NCBI GenBank assembly: GCA_036267955.1
Contig: DATAVB010000076.1
Span: 18,109 to 82,108 of the forward strand
Direction: 5' to 3'
Length of the DNA stretch: 64,000 bases
From: DATAVB01 sp036267955
GTDB lineage: Bacteria > Actinomycetota > Actinomycetes > Mycobacteriales > QHCD01
Shown: piece by piece, positions 42,505 through 51,373 of the stretch
Numbering within the stretch: position 1 is the stretch's first letter
How the letters are laid out: each line of letters begins with the position of its first letter
Position numbers and translations under genes: made by a program
The notes under the pieces: generated by a model
What the model saw: only the letters and a program-made list of their open reading frames with translations
Database searches by the model: none
What the model was told of the DNA's origin: nothing

Positions 42505-42560
42505 CATGATTGACATCGACTAAGTGCTGCTATAGCGACACTTAGTCGATGTCGATCATG
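42505..42560. repeat. 22-bp inverted repeat between convergent genes
   Basis: CATGATTGACATCGACTAAG... (42505-42526) pairs with 42539-42560 with one mismatch; the loop contains GCTATAGC. AAAAGG follows. It ends in CATGATT/GATCATG like the hairpins near 33 kb and lies between the flavin reductase and HAD genes, 14-21 bases from each stop. Confidence 0.92.
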
Positions 42561-42581
42561 AAAAGGTGGAGAATCGCGCGG

Positions 42582-43241
42582 TCAGCTGGCGGCGATGGCC
42601 TCGATGGCCTCGATGGCGGCAAGCGGTCCGTCGACGGTCAGGTCCGGCTTGAACGTGGTCTCGGCCCACTGACGGCCGAGGTCGATCCAGATCGAGCGCA
42701 GCCCGGAGAGCACGGCGCCGCCGATATCGGCCACCGGGTTGTCCCCCACCATCCAGACCGCGTCGTCCAGCGAGCCGCCCACGGCCGCGGCGGCCCGGCG
42801 GAAGATCTCCGGGTCCGGCTTGACCGCGCCCTCGACCTCCGAGATCGCCCAGCCGTCGACGACCCGGTCCAGCCCGGTCCCGTTGATCTTGTCCAGCTGC
42901 CAGGGCGCGCCGTTGGTGATGATGCCGACCTTCCAGCCGGCCGAGCGCAGCCCCAGCACGCCGTCGCGGACGGCTGGCTCCAGCCGGTACTGCGGCGTGT
43001 ACGCCGGCGCGTAGGCGGCCACCAACTCCTCGACCGAGGCGGCCAGGTCGAAGCGGTCGCGGACCAGGCCGAAGAACACCGGCCGCGGCCGCAACCCGCG
43101 CTGGTCGAACCGGTCGATCTCCGGCAGCACGGCGTCGGCGTCCAGATCGTGCAGCTCGCAGAACGCGAGGGCCCAGCGCCGGAAGGCCGCACCGCGGTCG
43201 CAGAGTGTGTCGTCCAGGTCGAAGAACGCGATGCGGCTCAT
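42582..43241 (-). CDS. HAD superfamily hydrolase (subfamily IA)
   Basis: A 219-residue phosphatase-like protein. The nucleophile motif FFDLDDTLCD (Asp8, Asp10) is near the N-terminus, the Thr in VGIITNGAP is motif II, the Lys in EVEGAVKPDPEIF motif III, and VWMVGDNPVADIGGA motif IV. The helical cap lies between motifs I and II. The substrate cannot be read from sequence; relatives dephosphorylate small metabolites. The ATG overlaps the lepA stop by 4 bases (ATGA). Confidence 0.92.
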   Translation of the reverse strand: MSRIAFFDLDDTLCDRGAAFRRWALAFCELHDLDADAVLPEIDRFDQRGLRPRPVFFGLVRDRFDLAASVEELVAAYAPAYTPQYRLEPAVRDGVLGLRSAGWKVGIITNGAPWQLDKINGTGLDRVVDGWAISEVEGAVKPDPEIFRRAAAAVGGSLDDAVWMVGDNPVADIGGAVLSGLRSIWIDLGRQWAETTFKPDLTVDGPLAAIEAIEAIAAS

Positions 43242-45067
43242 TTCTTCCCCGCCGCCGCGGTGGTGGTGTCCGCTGTGGACAGTGCGGCGATGAACGCCTC
43301 CTGCGGCACCTCGACCCGGCCGACCATCTTCATCCGTTTCTTGCCCTCTTTCTGCTTCTCCAACAGCTTTCTCTTACGCGTGATGTCGCCGCCGTAGCAT
43401 TTCGCCAGCACGTCCTTGCGGATGGCGCGAATGCTTTCCCGGGCGATGATCCGCGACCCGATCGCCGCCTGGATCGGCACCTCGAACTGCTGCCGCGGGA
43501 TCAACTCGCGCAGCTTCTGCGTCATCTGCACCCCATAGGCGTACGCCTTGTCCTTGTGCACGATCGCGCTGAACGCGTCCACGGTCTCGCCCTGCAGCAG
43601 GATGTCGACCTTCACCAGCTCCGCCATCACCTCACCGGACGCCTCGTAGTCCAGCGACGCATAGCCACGGGTACGGGATTTCAGCGCATCAAAGAAGTCG
43701 AAAATGATCTCTCCGAGCGGGAGGTCATAACGCAACTCGACCCGCGACTCGGACAGATAATCCATTCCCTGCAGGGATCCGCGCCGGGACTGGCACAGCT
43801 CCATGATGGCGCCGACATATTCGTTCGGCGCGATCAACATCGCCTTGACCACGGGCTCGTAGATCTCGGAAATCTTGCCGATCGGCCAGTCACTCGGGTT
43901 GGTGACGATCTGCTCGCCGCGGTCCTCCAGCACCACGCGGTAAACCACGTTGGGCGCGGTGGAGATCAGGGTCAGGTCGAATTCGCGTTCCAACCGTTCC
44001 CGGACGATCTCCATATGCAGCAGGCCGAGGAAGCCGCAGCGGTAGCCGAATCCCAGCGCAGTCGAGGTTTCCGGTTCGTAGACCAGTGCGGCGTCGTTGA
44101 GTCGCAGCCGGTCCAGCGCGTCGCGCAGCAGCGGGTATTCCGACCCGTCGACCGGATAGAGACCGGAATAGACCATCGGCTTCGGATCGCGGTAACCGCC
44201 GAGCGACTCGGCCGCCGGTTTGGCCGCGTCGGTGATGGTGTCGCCGACCCGGGATTGCCGGACGTCCTTGACCCCGGTGATGAGATAACCCACCTCGCCG
44301 ACCGACAGCACGCCGGTCGGTTTGGGCTCGGGCGAGATCACCCCGACCTCGAGCAGTTCGTGGGTGGTGCCGGTCGACATCATCGTGATCCGCTGCCGGG
44401 CGTCGATGTGCCCGTCGACGACCCGGATATACGTGATGACGCCGCGGTAGATGTCGTACACCGAGTCGAAGATCATCGCCCGCGGCGGCGCGGCGGCGTC
44501 CCCGGACGGGGCCGGCACGTCACGGACGATCTTGTCCAACAGTTCCCGGACGCCCTGGCCGGTCTTGGCGCTGACCCGCAGCACGTCGTCCGGCTCGCAG
44601 CCGATGATGTGCGCGATCTCGGCGGCGTACCGGTCCGGCTGCGCGGCCGGCAGGTCGATCTTGTTGAGCACCGGGATGATCGCGAGGTCGTTCTCCAGGG
44701 CCAGGTAGAGGTTGGCCAGGGTCTGCGCCTCGATGCCCTGCGCGGCATCGACCAGCAGCACCGCCCCCTCACAGGCGGCCAGGGACCGGGACACCTCGTA
44801 GGTGAAGTCGACATGCCCCGGGGTGTCGATCATGTCCAGGACGTGGCCGTCCCAGGGCAGCCGGACGTTCTGCGCCTTGATCGTGATGCCGCGCTCGCGC
44901 TCGATGTCCATCCGGTCGAGGTACTGCGCGCGCATGTTGCGGCTCTCGACGATCCCGGTGACCTCGAGCATCCGGTCGGCCAACGTCGACTTGCCGTGGT
45001 CGATGTGGGCGATGATGCAGAAGTTCCGGATCAGGGTCGGATCGGTGTGCTGCTGGGTCACTCGCAT
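43238..45067 (-). CDS. lepA: Elongation factor 4 (LepA)
   Basis: Ribosome-associated GTPase linked to 30S assembly and back-translocation. The 609-residue protein begins MRVTQQHTDPTLIRNFCIIA, with G1 AHIDHGKST, G3 DTPGH, G4 NKID, and the LepA-specific C-terminal domain (FEVPIQAAIGSRIIARESIRAIRKDVLAKCYGGD). The longer open frame is not real; ATG 45067 gives the normal N-terminus. It is coupled to the HAD gene by a 4-base overlap. Near rpsT and holA, it matches the conserved order. Confidence 0.97.
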   Translation of the reverse strand: MRVTQQHTDPTLIRNFCIIAHIDHGKSTLADRMLEVTGIVESRNMRAQYLDRMDIERERGITIKAQNVRLPWDGHVLDMIDTPGHVDFTYEVSRSLAACEGAVLLVDAAQGIEAQTLANLYLALENDLAIIPVLNKIDLPAAQPDRYAAEIAHIIGCEPDDVLRVSAKTGQGVRELLDKIVRDVPAPSGDAAAPPRAMIFDSVYDIYRGVITYIRVVDGHIDARQRITMMSTGTTHELLEVGVISPEPKPTGVLSVGEVGYLITGVKDVRQSRVGDTITDAAKPAAESLGGYRDPKPMVYSGLYPVDGSEYPLLRDALDRLRLNDAALVYEPETSTALGFGYRCGFLGLLHMEIVRERLEREFDLTLISTAPNVVYRVVLEDRGEQIVTNPSDWPIGKISEIYEPVVKAMLIAPNEYVGAIMELCQSRRGSLQGMDYLSESRVELRYDLPLGEIIFDFFDALKSRTRGYASLDYEASGEVMAELVKVDILLQGETVDAFSAIVHKDKAYAYGVQMTQKLRELIPRQQFEVPIQAAIGSRIIARESIRAIRKDVLAKCYGGDITRKRKLLEKQKEGKKRMKMVGRVEVPQEAFIAALSTADTTTAAAGKK

Positions 45068-45110
45068 CCACTTCGTTGGTTCGGGGTATCGCGCTCCATC
45101 GTCGCACGCC

Positions 45111-47177
45111 TCAGCCGGGCGTGAGGCCCGGCGTGAGGCCGGTGTGCTGGGCGGCGAAGGCGAGCATGTCGGCGAACTCCGCGGCCAGCATGGTGGCCGG
45201 CTTGCCGGCGCCGTGCCCGGTGGCGGTCTCGATGCGCAGGAGTACGGGAGCACTGGCGGCCTGATCGTGCTGCAGTTCGGCGCCGAACTTGTAGCTGTGG
45301 GCCGGCACCACCCGGTCGTCGTGGTCGCCGGTCAGGATCAGCGTCGCCGGATACCGGGTGCCCGCACGCAGCGCGTGCAGCGGCGAATAGGCATGCAGGA
45401 AGGCGAAATCCTCGGCCACATCCGGGTCGCCCGCCTCCGGGATCCACGCCGCGCCGATGGTGAACCGGTGGAAGCGCAGCATGTCCAGCACCCCAACCAT
45501 CGGCAGCGCCACCGCGGCCAGGTCCGGGCGCTGGGTCATGACGGCGCCGACGAGCAGGCCGCCGTTGCTGCGGCCGTGGATGGTCAGCTGCCCCGGCCCG
45601 GTGACCTCGTCGGCGACGAGGTGCTCGCCGACGGCGATGAAGTCGTCGAAGACGTTCTGTTTGCGGTCCCGCGTGCCGGCCTCGTGCCACTCCGTACCGA
45701 ATTCGCCGCCACCGCGCAGGTTCGCCACGGCCAGCACGCCACCCGCGGCCAGCCAGGCCGGCCACGCCGCCTTGAACGTCGGCCGGCAGGGCGCGGCGTA
45801 GCCGCCGTACCCGTACAGCATGGTCGGCGCCGGACCGGTCACATCCGCGCGGCGCAGCAGGAAGTACGGCACCACCGTTCCGTCTTTGCTCACGGCCGAT
45901 CGGCGCTCGGTCACCACCTCCGGCGGCGGCGCGGTGCGGTCAGTCAGTACGAGCGGGTCGGACCGGCCGGTGCTGAAGTCGACCCGGACCGAGGTGCGGT
46001 TCAGCAACGAGTCGATGCCGAGGAAGACCTCCTTCTCTCCCGCGTGCGCCTGCACCTCCTCGATGGAGATCGCGTCGCCGAGGTCCAGCTCGCCGAGCTC
46101 GGCCCCATCCAGGTCGAACCGCACCGCCCGGTGCCGGCAGTCGCGCAGGTAGACCGCGAGCAACCCGTCACCGGCCATCGCCACCTGGTCCAGGATGTCC
46201 GTGCGCTCGGCGATCACGTCGGCCCAGATGTCGCAGTCGCAGCCGGATTCCAGGCAGGTCAGGTCGGCGGTGACCAGCTTGCGGCGGGGGGCACCGTCAT
46301 CGGTCAGCAGGTAGAGCACGTCGCCGCTCGCCCCGACCGGCCAGAACCAGGCCGAGCGTTCGGCGACGACGGTCGCGACCGGCCCGAGCCGGTCGGGGTG
46401 GATCCGTCGGGCCAGGATCTGCGATCTCTGCTCGGTGCCGAGCGTGATCGCCAGGATCAGCCAGCCACCGTCCTCGGTGATGTAGGGCCAGGCGGTCAAG
46501 CCCGGCTGAGCCGGCTCGGCGTACACCACCTCATCGTCCTGCTCGGATTCGCCGAGGCGGTGCAGCCGGAGCTGGCCGGCGCCGAGCGCACCGTCACCGT
46601 CGTGCTCCGGATAGGCCCAGTAGAGGAACCCGGACGAGTCCGGCAACCACTCGGCCGAGACGAACTTTGCGTACCCCACAACATCCGTACGGTCGGCGCC
46701 GGACTCGACGGACCGGACCCTCCACTGTGTCCAGTCGCTGCCGGCCTGGCTCACTCCGTACGCCACCCATTGACCGTCCGGGCTCAGCACCGCGCCGCGG
46801 AGCGAGGCGGTGCCATCGGCGGAGAACTCGGCGGGGTCGATGAGCACCCGACCGCCTGCCGCCAGCGTCGCCAGATCGTGCGCGACGGTCACCACGTCCT
46901 GATCCTGGGTGCCGTCGTTGCGGTCGAGCAGGTAGCGGCCGCCGCGGTTGCGCGGCACGCCGGCCCGCGCGGCACCCAGGATCGCGCCGAGCCGCTCCCG
47001 GAACCAGGCCCGGCTCGGCATGCCGGCCAGGTGCTGGCCGGTGACCGCGTTCTGCGCCGCCACCCAGGCCTTGGTCTGGGCGGAATCGGGGTCCTCGAGC
47101 CAGCGGTACGGGTCCGCGACCTGGACGCCGTGCAGCGTCTCGACGAGCGGACCGCGTGCGGTCGGCGGGTACTTCAC
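45111..47177 (-). CDS. Prolyl oligopeptidase family serine peptidase
   Basis: A 688-residue S9A-type peptidase with an N-terminal seven-bladed propeller region (about 70-400) and a C-terminal hydrolase domain. The nucleophile is Ser537 in HGRSNGGLL, the Asp lies in GDHDDRV (about 620) and the His in TGHGAGKP (His655). Relatives cleave proline-containing short peptides in the cytoplasm. The start is GTG at 47177 with GGGAGA upstream. The C-terminus ends TGLTPGLTPG: a 12-bp duplication has added LTPG. It is the second S9 peptidase in the window, the other being oligopeptidase B. It is transcribed divergently from the phosphotransferase gene. Confidence 0.92.
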   Translation of the reverse strand: MKYPPTARGPLVETLHGVQVADPYRWLEDPDSAQTKAWVAAQNAVTGQHLAGMPSRAWFRERLGAILGAARAGVPRNRGGRYLLDRNDGTQDQDVVTVAHDLATLAAGGRVLIDPAEFSADGTASLRGAVLSPDGQWVAYGVSQAGSDWTQWRVRSVESGADRTDVVGYAKFVSAEWLPDSSGFLYWAYPEHDGDGALGAGQLRLHRLGESEQDDEVVYAEPAQPGLTAWPYITEDGGWLILAITLGTEQRSQILARRIHPDRLGPVATVVAERSAWFWPVGASGDVLYLLTDDGAPRRKLVTADLTCLESGCDCDIWADVIAERTDILDQVAMAGDGLLAVYLRDCRHRAVRFDLDGAELGELDLGDAISIEEVQAHAGEKEVFLGIDSLLNRTSVRVDFSTGRSDPLVLTDRTAPPPEVVTERRSAVSKDGTVVPYFLLRRADVTGPAPTMLYGYGGYAAPCRPTFKAAWPAWLAAGGVLAVANLRGGGEFGTEWHEAGTRDRKQNVFDDFIAVGEHLVADEVTGPGQLTIHGRSNGGLLVGAVMTQRPDLAAVALPMVGVLDMLRFHRFTIGAAWIPEAGDPDVAEDFAFLHAYSPLHALRAGTRYPATLILTGDHDDRVVPAHSYKFGAELQHDQAASAPVLLRIETATGHGAGKPATMLAAEFADMLAFAAQHTGLTPGLTPG

Positions 47178-47246
47178 GTGGTTCTCCCCGATGCGGACGG
47201 AAATGCGCTTGCCGGGCGGACAATACGGGCGACACTATCGGCCGGT

Positions 47247-48179
47247 ATGAGCACTCCCAGCGCAACCGGGTTCCGGGCCGGATGGACCGCATTGCCGGCC
47301 CGCGTACGAGCCGATCTGGAGGCCTTTCTGGGCTCGCCCGTGGTGGCGGCGGTCAACCAGGACGGCGGATTCTCCCCGGGCCTGGCCGCCCGGGTCCGCT
47401 GCGCCGACGGCAGGCGGGCGTTCGTGAAGGCGGTGGGCCGCGACCTCAATCCGGATACCCCCGATCTACACCGGGCCGAGGCCCGCGTCGCCGCCGACCT
47501 CCCGCTCACCGCGCCAGTGCCGCGCTTCCGCCACTTCTACGACGACGGCGACTGGGTGGCGCTGGTTTTCGACGAGGTTGACGGCCGGATGCCGGCGCTG
47601 CCCTGGAGCTCCGCCGACCTGCATCGGGTGCTCGATGCGCTCGGCGAGCTGGCCCGTTCGCTCACACCGTGCCCGCTCGACGATGTGCCCGCGGCGACGG
47701 AGAAGCTGCACGCGGACATGTTGGGCTACCGGCGGCTGCTGGATCGGACCCCGGACGATCTGGATCCGTGGGAGCTGCGGCACCTGCCCGCGCTGGCCGA
47801 GCTCGCCGAGTCGGCGCTGTCCATTCTGGACGGAGACACGCTGGTTCATCTGGATGTCCGGGCCGACAACGTGCTGCTGACCGACGACCGGGTGATGTTC
47901 GTGGACTGGCCGTGGGCGACCCGCGGCGCCGCCTGGATCGATACCGCCGTGCTCGGCGTCAACGCTGCGGTGCACGGGCACGATCCCGACGTACTGCTCG
48001 CCGACAATCCGCTGCTGGAGCGCGTCGATCCCACCCCGCTGCTGGCCGGACTGGCCGGGACCTGGGCCGAGGCTTCCCGGCGGCCCGCGCAACCCGGAAT
48101 GCCGACGATCCGCGCCTTCCAGCGGGCCCACGGCGCGGCGGCCCTTGGCTGGGTACGCCGCCGCACCGGCTGGACCTGA
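47247..48179 (+). CDS. Aminoglycoside-phosphotransferase-family (APH/ChoK) protein
   Basis: A 310-residue kinase-like protein. The Brenner motif LVHLDVRADNVLL is clear, followed by VMFVDWPWATRG with the magnesium-binding Asp. The N-lobe has AAVNQDGGFSPGLAARVRC and a Lys in FVKAVG. Family members phosphorylate small alcohols or antibiotics, but unrelated substrates are common; resistance is not implied. The start is ATG 47247; the long open frame further upstream is antisense to the S9 peptidase and is not real. It is followed by two family A palindromes. Confidence 0.88.
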   Translation: MSTPSATGFRAGWTALPARVRADLEAFLGSPVVAAVNQDGGFSPGLAARVRCADGRRAFVKAVGRDLNPDTPDLHRAEARVAADLPLTAPVPRFRHFYDDGDWVALVFDEVDGRMPALPWSSADLHRVLDALGELARSLTPCPLDDVPAATEKLHADMLGYRRLLDRTPDDLDPWELRHLPALAELAESALSILDGDTLVHLDVRADNVLLTDDRVMFVDWPWATRGAAWIDTAVLGVNAAVHGHDPDVLLADNPLLERVDPTPLLAGLAGTWAEASRRPAQPGMPTIRAFQRAHGAAALGWVRRRTGWT

Positions 48180-48284
48180 GCCCGGCCGTCCCACCCCGCG
48201 CGTTCTCGCGCCCTCCGCCCAAACCCACCCCACCTCCGAGCCCCACACCTCCGAGCCACCCCACCTCCGATCGACACCTCATCT

Positions 48285-48349
48285 CCGATCGAAGCGCGCT
48301 TTACCCCGCAAAACAGCCCCACCGACCGGGTAAAGCGCGCTTCGATCGG
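48285..48349. repeat. Inverted repeat, family A copy 2
   Basis: Arms 48285-48306 and 48328-48349 are perfectly complementary over 22 bp (CCGATCGAAGCGCGCTTTAC...). The loop contains AAAACAGCCCC. The same arm occurs at 7.3 kb and 48.5 kb. Confidence 0.95.
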
Positions 48350-48374
48350 CAGAAGCTCGTTCGGCGGCTCGTTC

Positions 48375-48470
48375 CATGATCAAGAACGCGAAATGCCGCT
48401 CGCCCGGCCTCGGCCCCATGATCAAGAACGCGACGTGCCGGCCATAGCCGGCAGAACGCAGACACCATCG
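48375..48470. repeat. Direct repeat of CATGATCAAGAACGCG and family C hairpin
   Basis: CATGATCAAGAACGCG followed by TGCCG occurs at 48375 and 48417, matching at 22 of 24 positions. The second copy continues into TGCCGGC-CATA-GCCGGCA (48436-48453) and AACGCA, the core shared with the family C element at 28.8 kb. Confidence 0.85.
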
Positions 48471-48520
48471 GCACGGGCCGACAACTCCGCCGCACCCCAC
48501 ACCGGCTACGCCCCCAATCT

Positions 48521-48585
48521 CCGATCGAAGCGCGCTTTACCCCGCGAAACAGCCCCGTAGACCGGGTAAAGCGGCCTTGGATCGG
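48521..48585. repeat. Inverted repeat, family A copy 3
   Basis: Arms 48521-48542 and 48564-48585 pair with a few mismatches (right arm drifted). The loop repeats AAACAGCCCC of copy 2, so the two were derived from one element. Confidence 0.92.
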
Positions 48586-48733
48586 TAGGACGCTGCGGTA
48601 GACACCAGGCCGGGCCCTGCACGGGATCGAGGCCGAGTGCCCCGTGTGGGCGGCCGGATACGGCCAGCTCTGCCCTTGTGCGACCACGGCGAAGGTTGAC
48701 AGGCTGAACGTCGACATTCGATGAAGGGGCACG

Positions 48734-49576
48734 ATGTACCTCAACCTCAACAGCGGTGCACTGGTCGGCGGGGTCAGCTTCGAGCAGAGCGTCGAGCTCG
48801 CGAGTGAGCTGGGATTCGGCGGCGTGTCCCCCGATATCGGCTACCTGGCGGAGCTCTCCCCCGGCGACCTCACCGTGCTGGCCGGTCAGTTTGCGGACAG
48901 CGGTCTGCGCTGGGGCGCCGGCGGCATCGGCGTCAACCCCGGCACCGCCGACGACGCGGAGTTCGCCAGCAGCCTCGAGCAGCTCCGGGCTCACGCAGCC
49001 GTCATGCAGCGGGCCGGCATCGACCGGACGGTGCGCTACCTCTGGCCGACCAGCGACGACCTGACGTACGAGCAGAACCTTGAGCTGCATGCCAGCCGGA
49101 TCGGCAAGATCGGCGCTGCCCTGGCCGAGCACGGCGTCCGGCTCGGGCTGGAGTACGTCGGGCCGAAGACCCTGTGGTCCACCGGAAAGTACCCGTTCGT
49201 CCGCACCCTGAGCCAGACCCGCGACCTGATCACGGCCAGCGGCGCCACCAACGTCGGGCTGTGCCTGGACACGTTCCACTGGTTCACCGCGGGTGAGTCG
49301 GCGGACGACCTGCGCCAGCTGACCGACTCCGACGTGATCTCGGTCGACCTCAACGACGGCGTCGCCGGAGTCGCGGCCGACGACCAGATCGACGGCCAGC
49401 GCGAGCTTCCCGGCGCGACCGGCGTCATCGACGTGGCGGCGTTCGTCGGTGCCCTCAAGGACATCGGCTACACCGGCCCGGTGCAGGCCGAGCCGTTCAA
49501 CGCCGTGTTGAAGTCGCTCGAGCCGCGCGAGGCCATCCAGCGGACCGTCGACTCGCTTAAGGCGTCCGTCGGCTGA
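48734..49576 (+). CDS. Sugar phosphate isomerase/epimerase-like TIM barrel
   Basis: A 280-residue xylose-isomerase-like barrel protein. Characteristic segments are SVELASELGFGGVSPDIG, LRAHAAVMQRAGIDRTVRYLWP, HGVRLGLEYVGPKTLW, VGLCLDTFHWFTAGES and PVQAEPFNAVL. The metal-binding acidic residues are probably in LEYVGP (Glu), LDTFH (Asp, His), SVDLND and AEPF. AAGGGGC precedes the ATG at 48734. Enzymes of this family isomerise or epimerise sugars, inositols or related compounds; the substrate is unknown. It lies upstream of the ABC operon by 100 bases, perhaps independent. Confidence 0.85.
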   Translation: MYLNLNSGALVGGVSFEQSVELASELGFGGVSPDIGYLAELSPGDLTVLAGQFADSGLRWGAGGIGVNPGTADDAEFASSLEQLRAHAAVMQRAGIDRTVRYLWPTSDDLTYEQNLELHASRIGKIGAALAEHGVRLGLEYVGPKTLWSTGKYPFVRTLSQTRDLITASGATNVGLCLDTFHWFTAGESADDLRQLTDSDVISVDLNDGVAGVAADDQIDGQRELPGATGVIDVAAFVGALKDIGYTGPVQAEPFNAVLKSLEPREAIQRTVDSLKASVG

Positions 49577-49676
49577 CCGCTCGGGGCCGGGGAATACCCG
49601 GGCGCGCTGCTACTGTTCCCGCCGTGCAGCCACGTGCTGCCCGCCCGTCGGACATATCGCGCCTGAAGGACTCGCC

Positions 49677-50528
49677 ATGCCCCGCGCCGCCATCTCACTA
49701 GTCGCCGCCGCCTCCGCCGTGCTGGCGTTGGCGGCCTGTGCCCCGGCCAAGGACAAGCCGGCCGCGAAAGCGTCCGCATCCTCGTGCACGCCGGACAAAC
49801 TGCAGACCCTGAGCAAGGGCACGCTCACCGTCGCGACCGACAACCCGGCGTATCCGCCGTGGTACGTCGACGACAAGCCGGCCAACGGCAAGGGTTTCGA
49901 GAGCGCGGTCGCCTACGCGGTAGGTAAGCAACTCGGCTACCCGGCCGACAAGGTCAAGTGGACAGTCGCCACGTTCGACAGCATCGTCCAGCTCGGGCCG
50001 AAGAAATTCGACTTCGACGCCAACGAAGTGTCGATCACACCGGACCGGAAGAAAGCCGTCGATTTCAGCAGCGGCTATTACGACGTGACGCAGGCGATCA
50101 TTGCCCTGAAAACCTCGAAAATCGCCAAGGCCGGGTCGATCGCGGATCTGCAGAGCGCGAAACTCGGCGCCCAGATCGGCACCACCAGCTACGACACCAT
50201 CACCGACACGATCAAACCGTCAAAGAAGCCGGCCGTTTACAACACCAACGACATCGCCAAGCAGATGTTGAAGAACGGTCAGCTCGACGGTCTCGTGGTC
50301 GACCTGCCGACGGCTTTTGAAATGGAGTCGGAAATCAGCGGGACCACGATCGTCGGCCAGGTCCCGTCCACCGGCAAGGCCGAGCAATTCGGGCTGGTGC
50401 TGGGGAAGGACAGCTCGCTGACCTCCTGCGTCAGCAAGGCCGTCGACACCCTCCGCAAGAACGGAACGCTGTCGAAGCTGCAGAAACAATGGCTGGCTAC
50501 CGACGCGGGCGCACCCGTTCTGCAATGA
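49677..50528 (+). CDS. Amino-acid ABC transporter substrate-binding lipoprotein
   Basis: A 283-residue SBP_bac_3-type solute-binding lipoprotein. The signal peptide ends in the lipobox LALAAC with Cys21. The mature domain opens with TLSKGTLTVATDNPAYPPWYVD, has FDFDANEVSITPDRKKAVDFSSGYYDVTQAIIALK, and ends with LSKLQKQWL, all typical of polar-amino-acid binding proteins. GAAGGAC precedes the ATG. It is the first gene of a five-gene run, and each junction overlaps by 4 bases. Confidence 0.95.
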   Translation: MPRAAISLVAAASAVLALAACAPAKDKPAAKASASSCTPDKLQTLSKGTLTVATDNPAYPPWYVDDKPANGKGFESAVAYAVGKQLGYPADKVKWTVATFDSIVQLGPKKFDFDANEVSITPDRKKAVDFSSGYYDVTQAIIALKTSKIAKAGSIADLQSAKLGAQIGTTSYDTITDTIKPSKKPAVYNTNDIAKQMLKNGQLDGLVVDLPTAFEMESEISGTTIVGQVPSTGKAEQFGLVLGKDSSLTSCVSKAVDTLRKNGTLSKLQKQWLATDAGAPVLQ

Positions 50529-51373
50529 CCTATACCGTCTCCGACCGCCAGCTGGAGCGGGACCGGTTCCGGAAAAGCTCGACCCGACGCTCGACTCTCG
50601 TCGCCGCAGTCAGCACCGTCGTCGTGGCAGCCGTGCTGTATTTCGCGGTCACCCGTACTCCCGGTTGGCCGCGGGTACGCGAGTCGTTCTTCAGCCCGTC
50701 CGTCGCCCGTAAGGCATTTCCGGACGTCATCGACGGGCTGTGGCTCAATATCCGGGTGATGGTGGTGTGCGAAATCATCATTCTGGTGCTGGGAATGCTG
50801 ATCGCCGTGGCCCGGACGCTGCGCGGCCCGGTCTTCTTTCCGGTACGACTCCTCGCCACGGCATATACCGATCTCTTCCGCGGGCTGCCGGTGATCCTGG
50901 TCCTGCTGCTGCTCGGCCTCGGCGTACCGGGCCTGCGCCTGTCCGGACTGCCGACCAGCGTGGTGATCTACGGCGCCGCGGCCCTTGTCCTGTGCTACTC
51001 CGCTTACGTGGCGGAGGTTTTCCGAGCCGGCATCGAATCGGTGCATCCGAGTCAACGCGCCGCGGCCCGGTCATTGGGTCTTTCCACCGCACAGAGCATG
51101 CGCCACGTCGTATTGCCGCAGGCCGTACGACGGGTAATTCCGCCGCTGCTCAACGACCTGGTTTCGCTACAGAAGGACTCCGGTCTTATTTCCGTCCTCG
51201 GTGCGGTGGATGCCGTGCAGGCCGCGCAGATCCAGACCGCGAAGACGCTCAACTTCACCCCGTACGTACTGGCCGGTCTGCTGTTCGTCATTCTCACGAT
51301 TCCGATGACCCGGCTAACCGACTATGTCGCCGGCCGGATGAACCAGCGGCAATTCCAGGGCGGCACGGTATGA
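50525..51373 (+). CDS. Amino-acid ABC transporter permease
   Basis: A 282-residue HisM/GlnP-type inner membrane permease with about six helices. The EAA loop, YVAEVFRAGIESVHPSQRAAARSLGLS, contacts the ATPase. RGLPVILVLLLLGLGVPGLRL and VIPPLLNDLVSLQKDSGLISVLGAVD are typical of polar-amino-acid permeases. The ATG overlaps the binding-protein stop. A single permease gene is present, so it would act as a homodimer. Confidence 0.93.
   Translation: MTYTVSDRQLERDRFRKSSTRRSTLVAAVSTVVVAAVLYFAVTRTPGWPRVRESFFSPSVARKAFPDVIDGLWLNIRVMVVCEIIILVLGMLIAVARTLRGPVFFPVRLLATAYTDLFRGLPVILVLLLLGLGVPGLRLSGLPTSVVIYGAAALVLCYSAYVAEVFRAGIESVHPSQRAAARSLGLSTAQSMRHVVLPQAVRRVIPPLLNDLVSLQKDSGLISVLGAVDAVQAAQIQTAKTLNFTPYVLAGLLFVILTIPMTRLTDYVAGRMNQRQFQGGTV

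Noticed and set aside
44802..48179. A 1125-residue plus-strand open frame over the S9 peptidase region
   Set aside because: Only the final 310 residues (from 47247) resemble a protein family; the rest is antisense to the prolyl oligopeptidase and lepA genes, a common effect of extreme GC.
47247..48179. Antibiotic-resistance aminoglycoside phosphotransferase
   Set aside because: The family is broad and the neighbours give no drug context, so only the fold is called.
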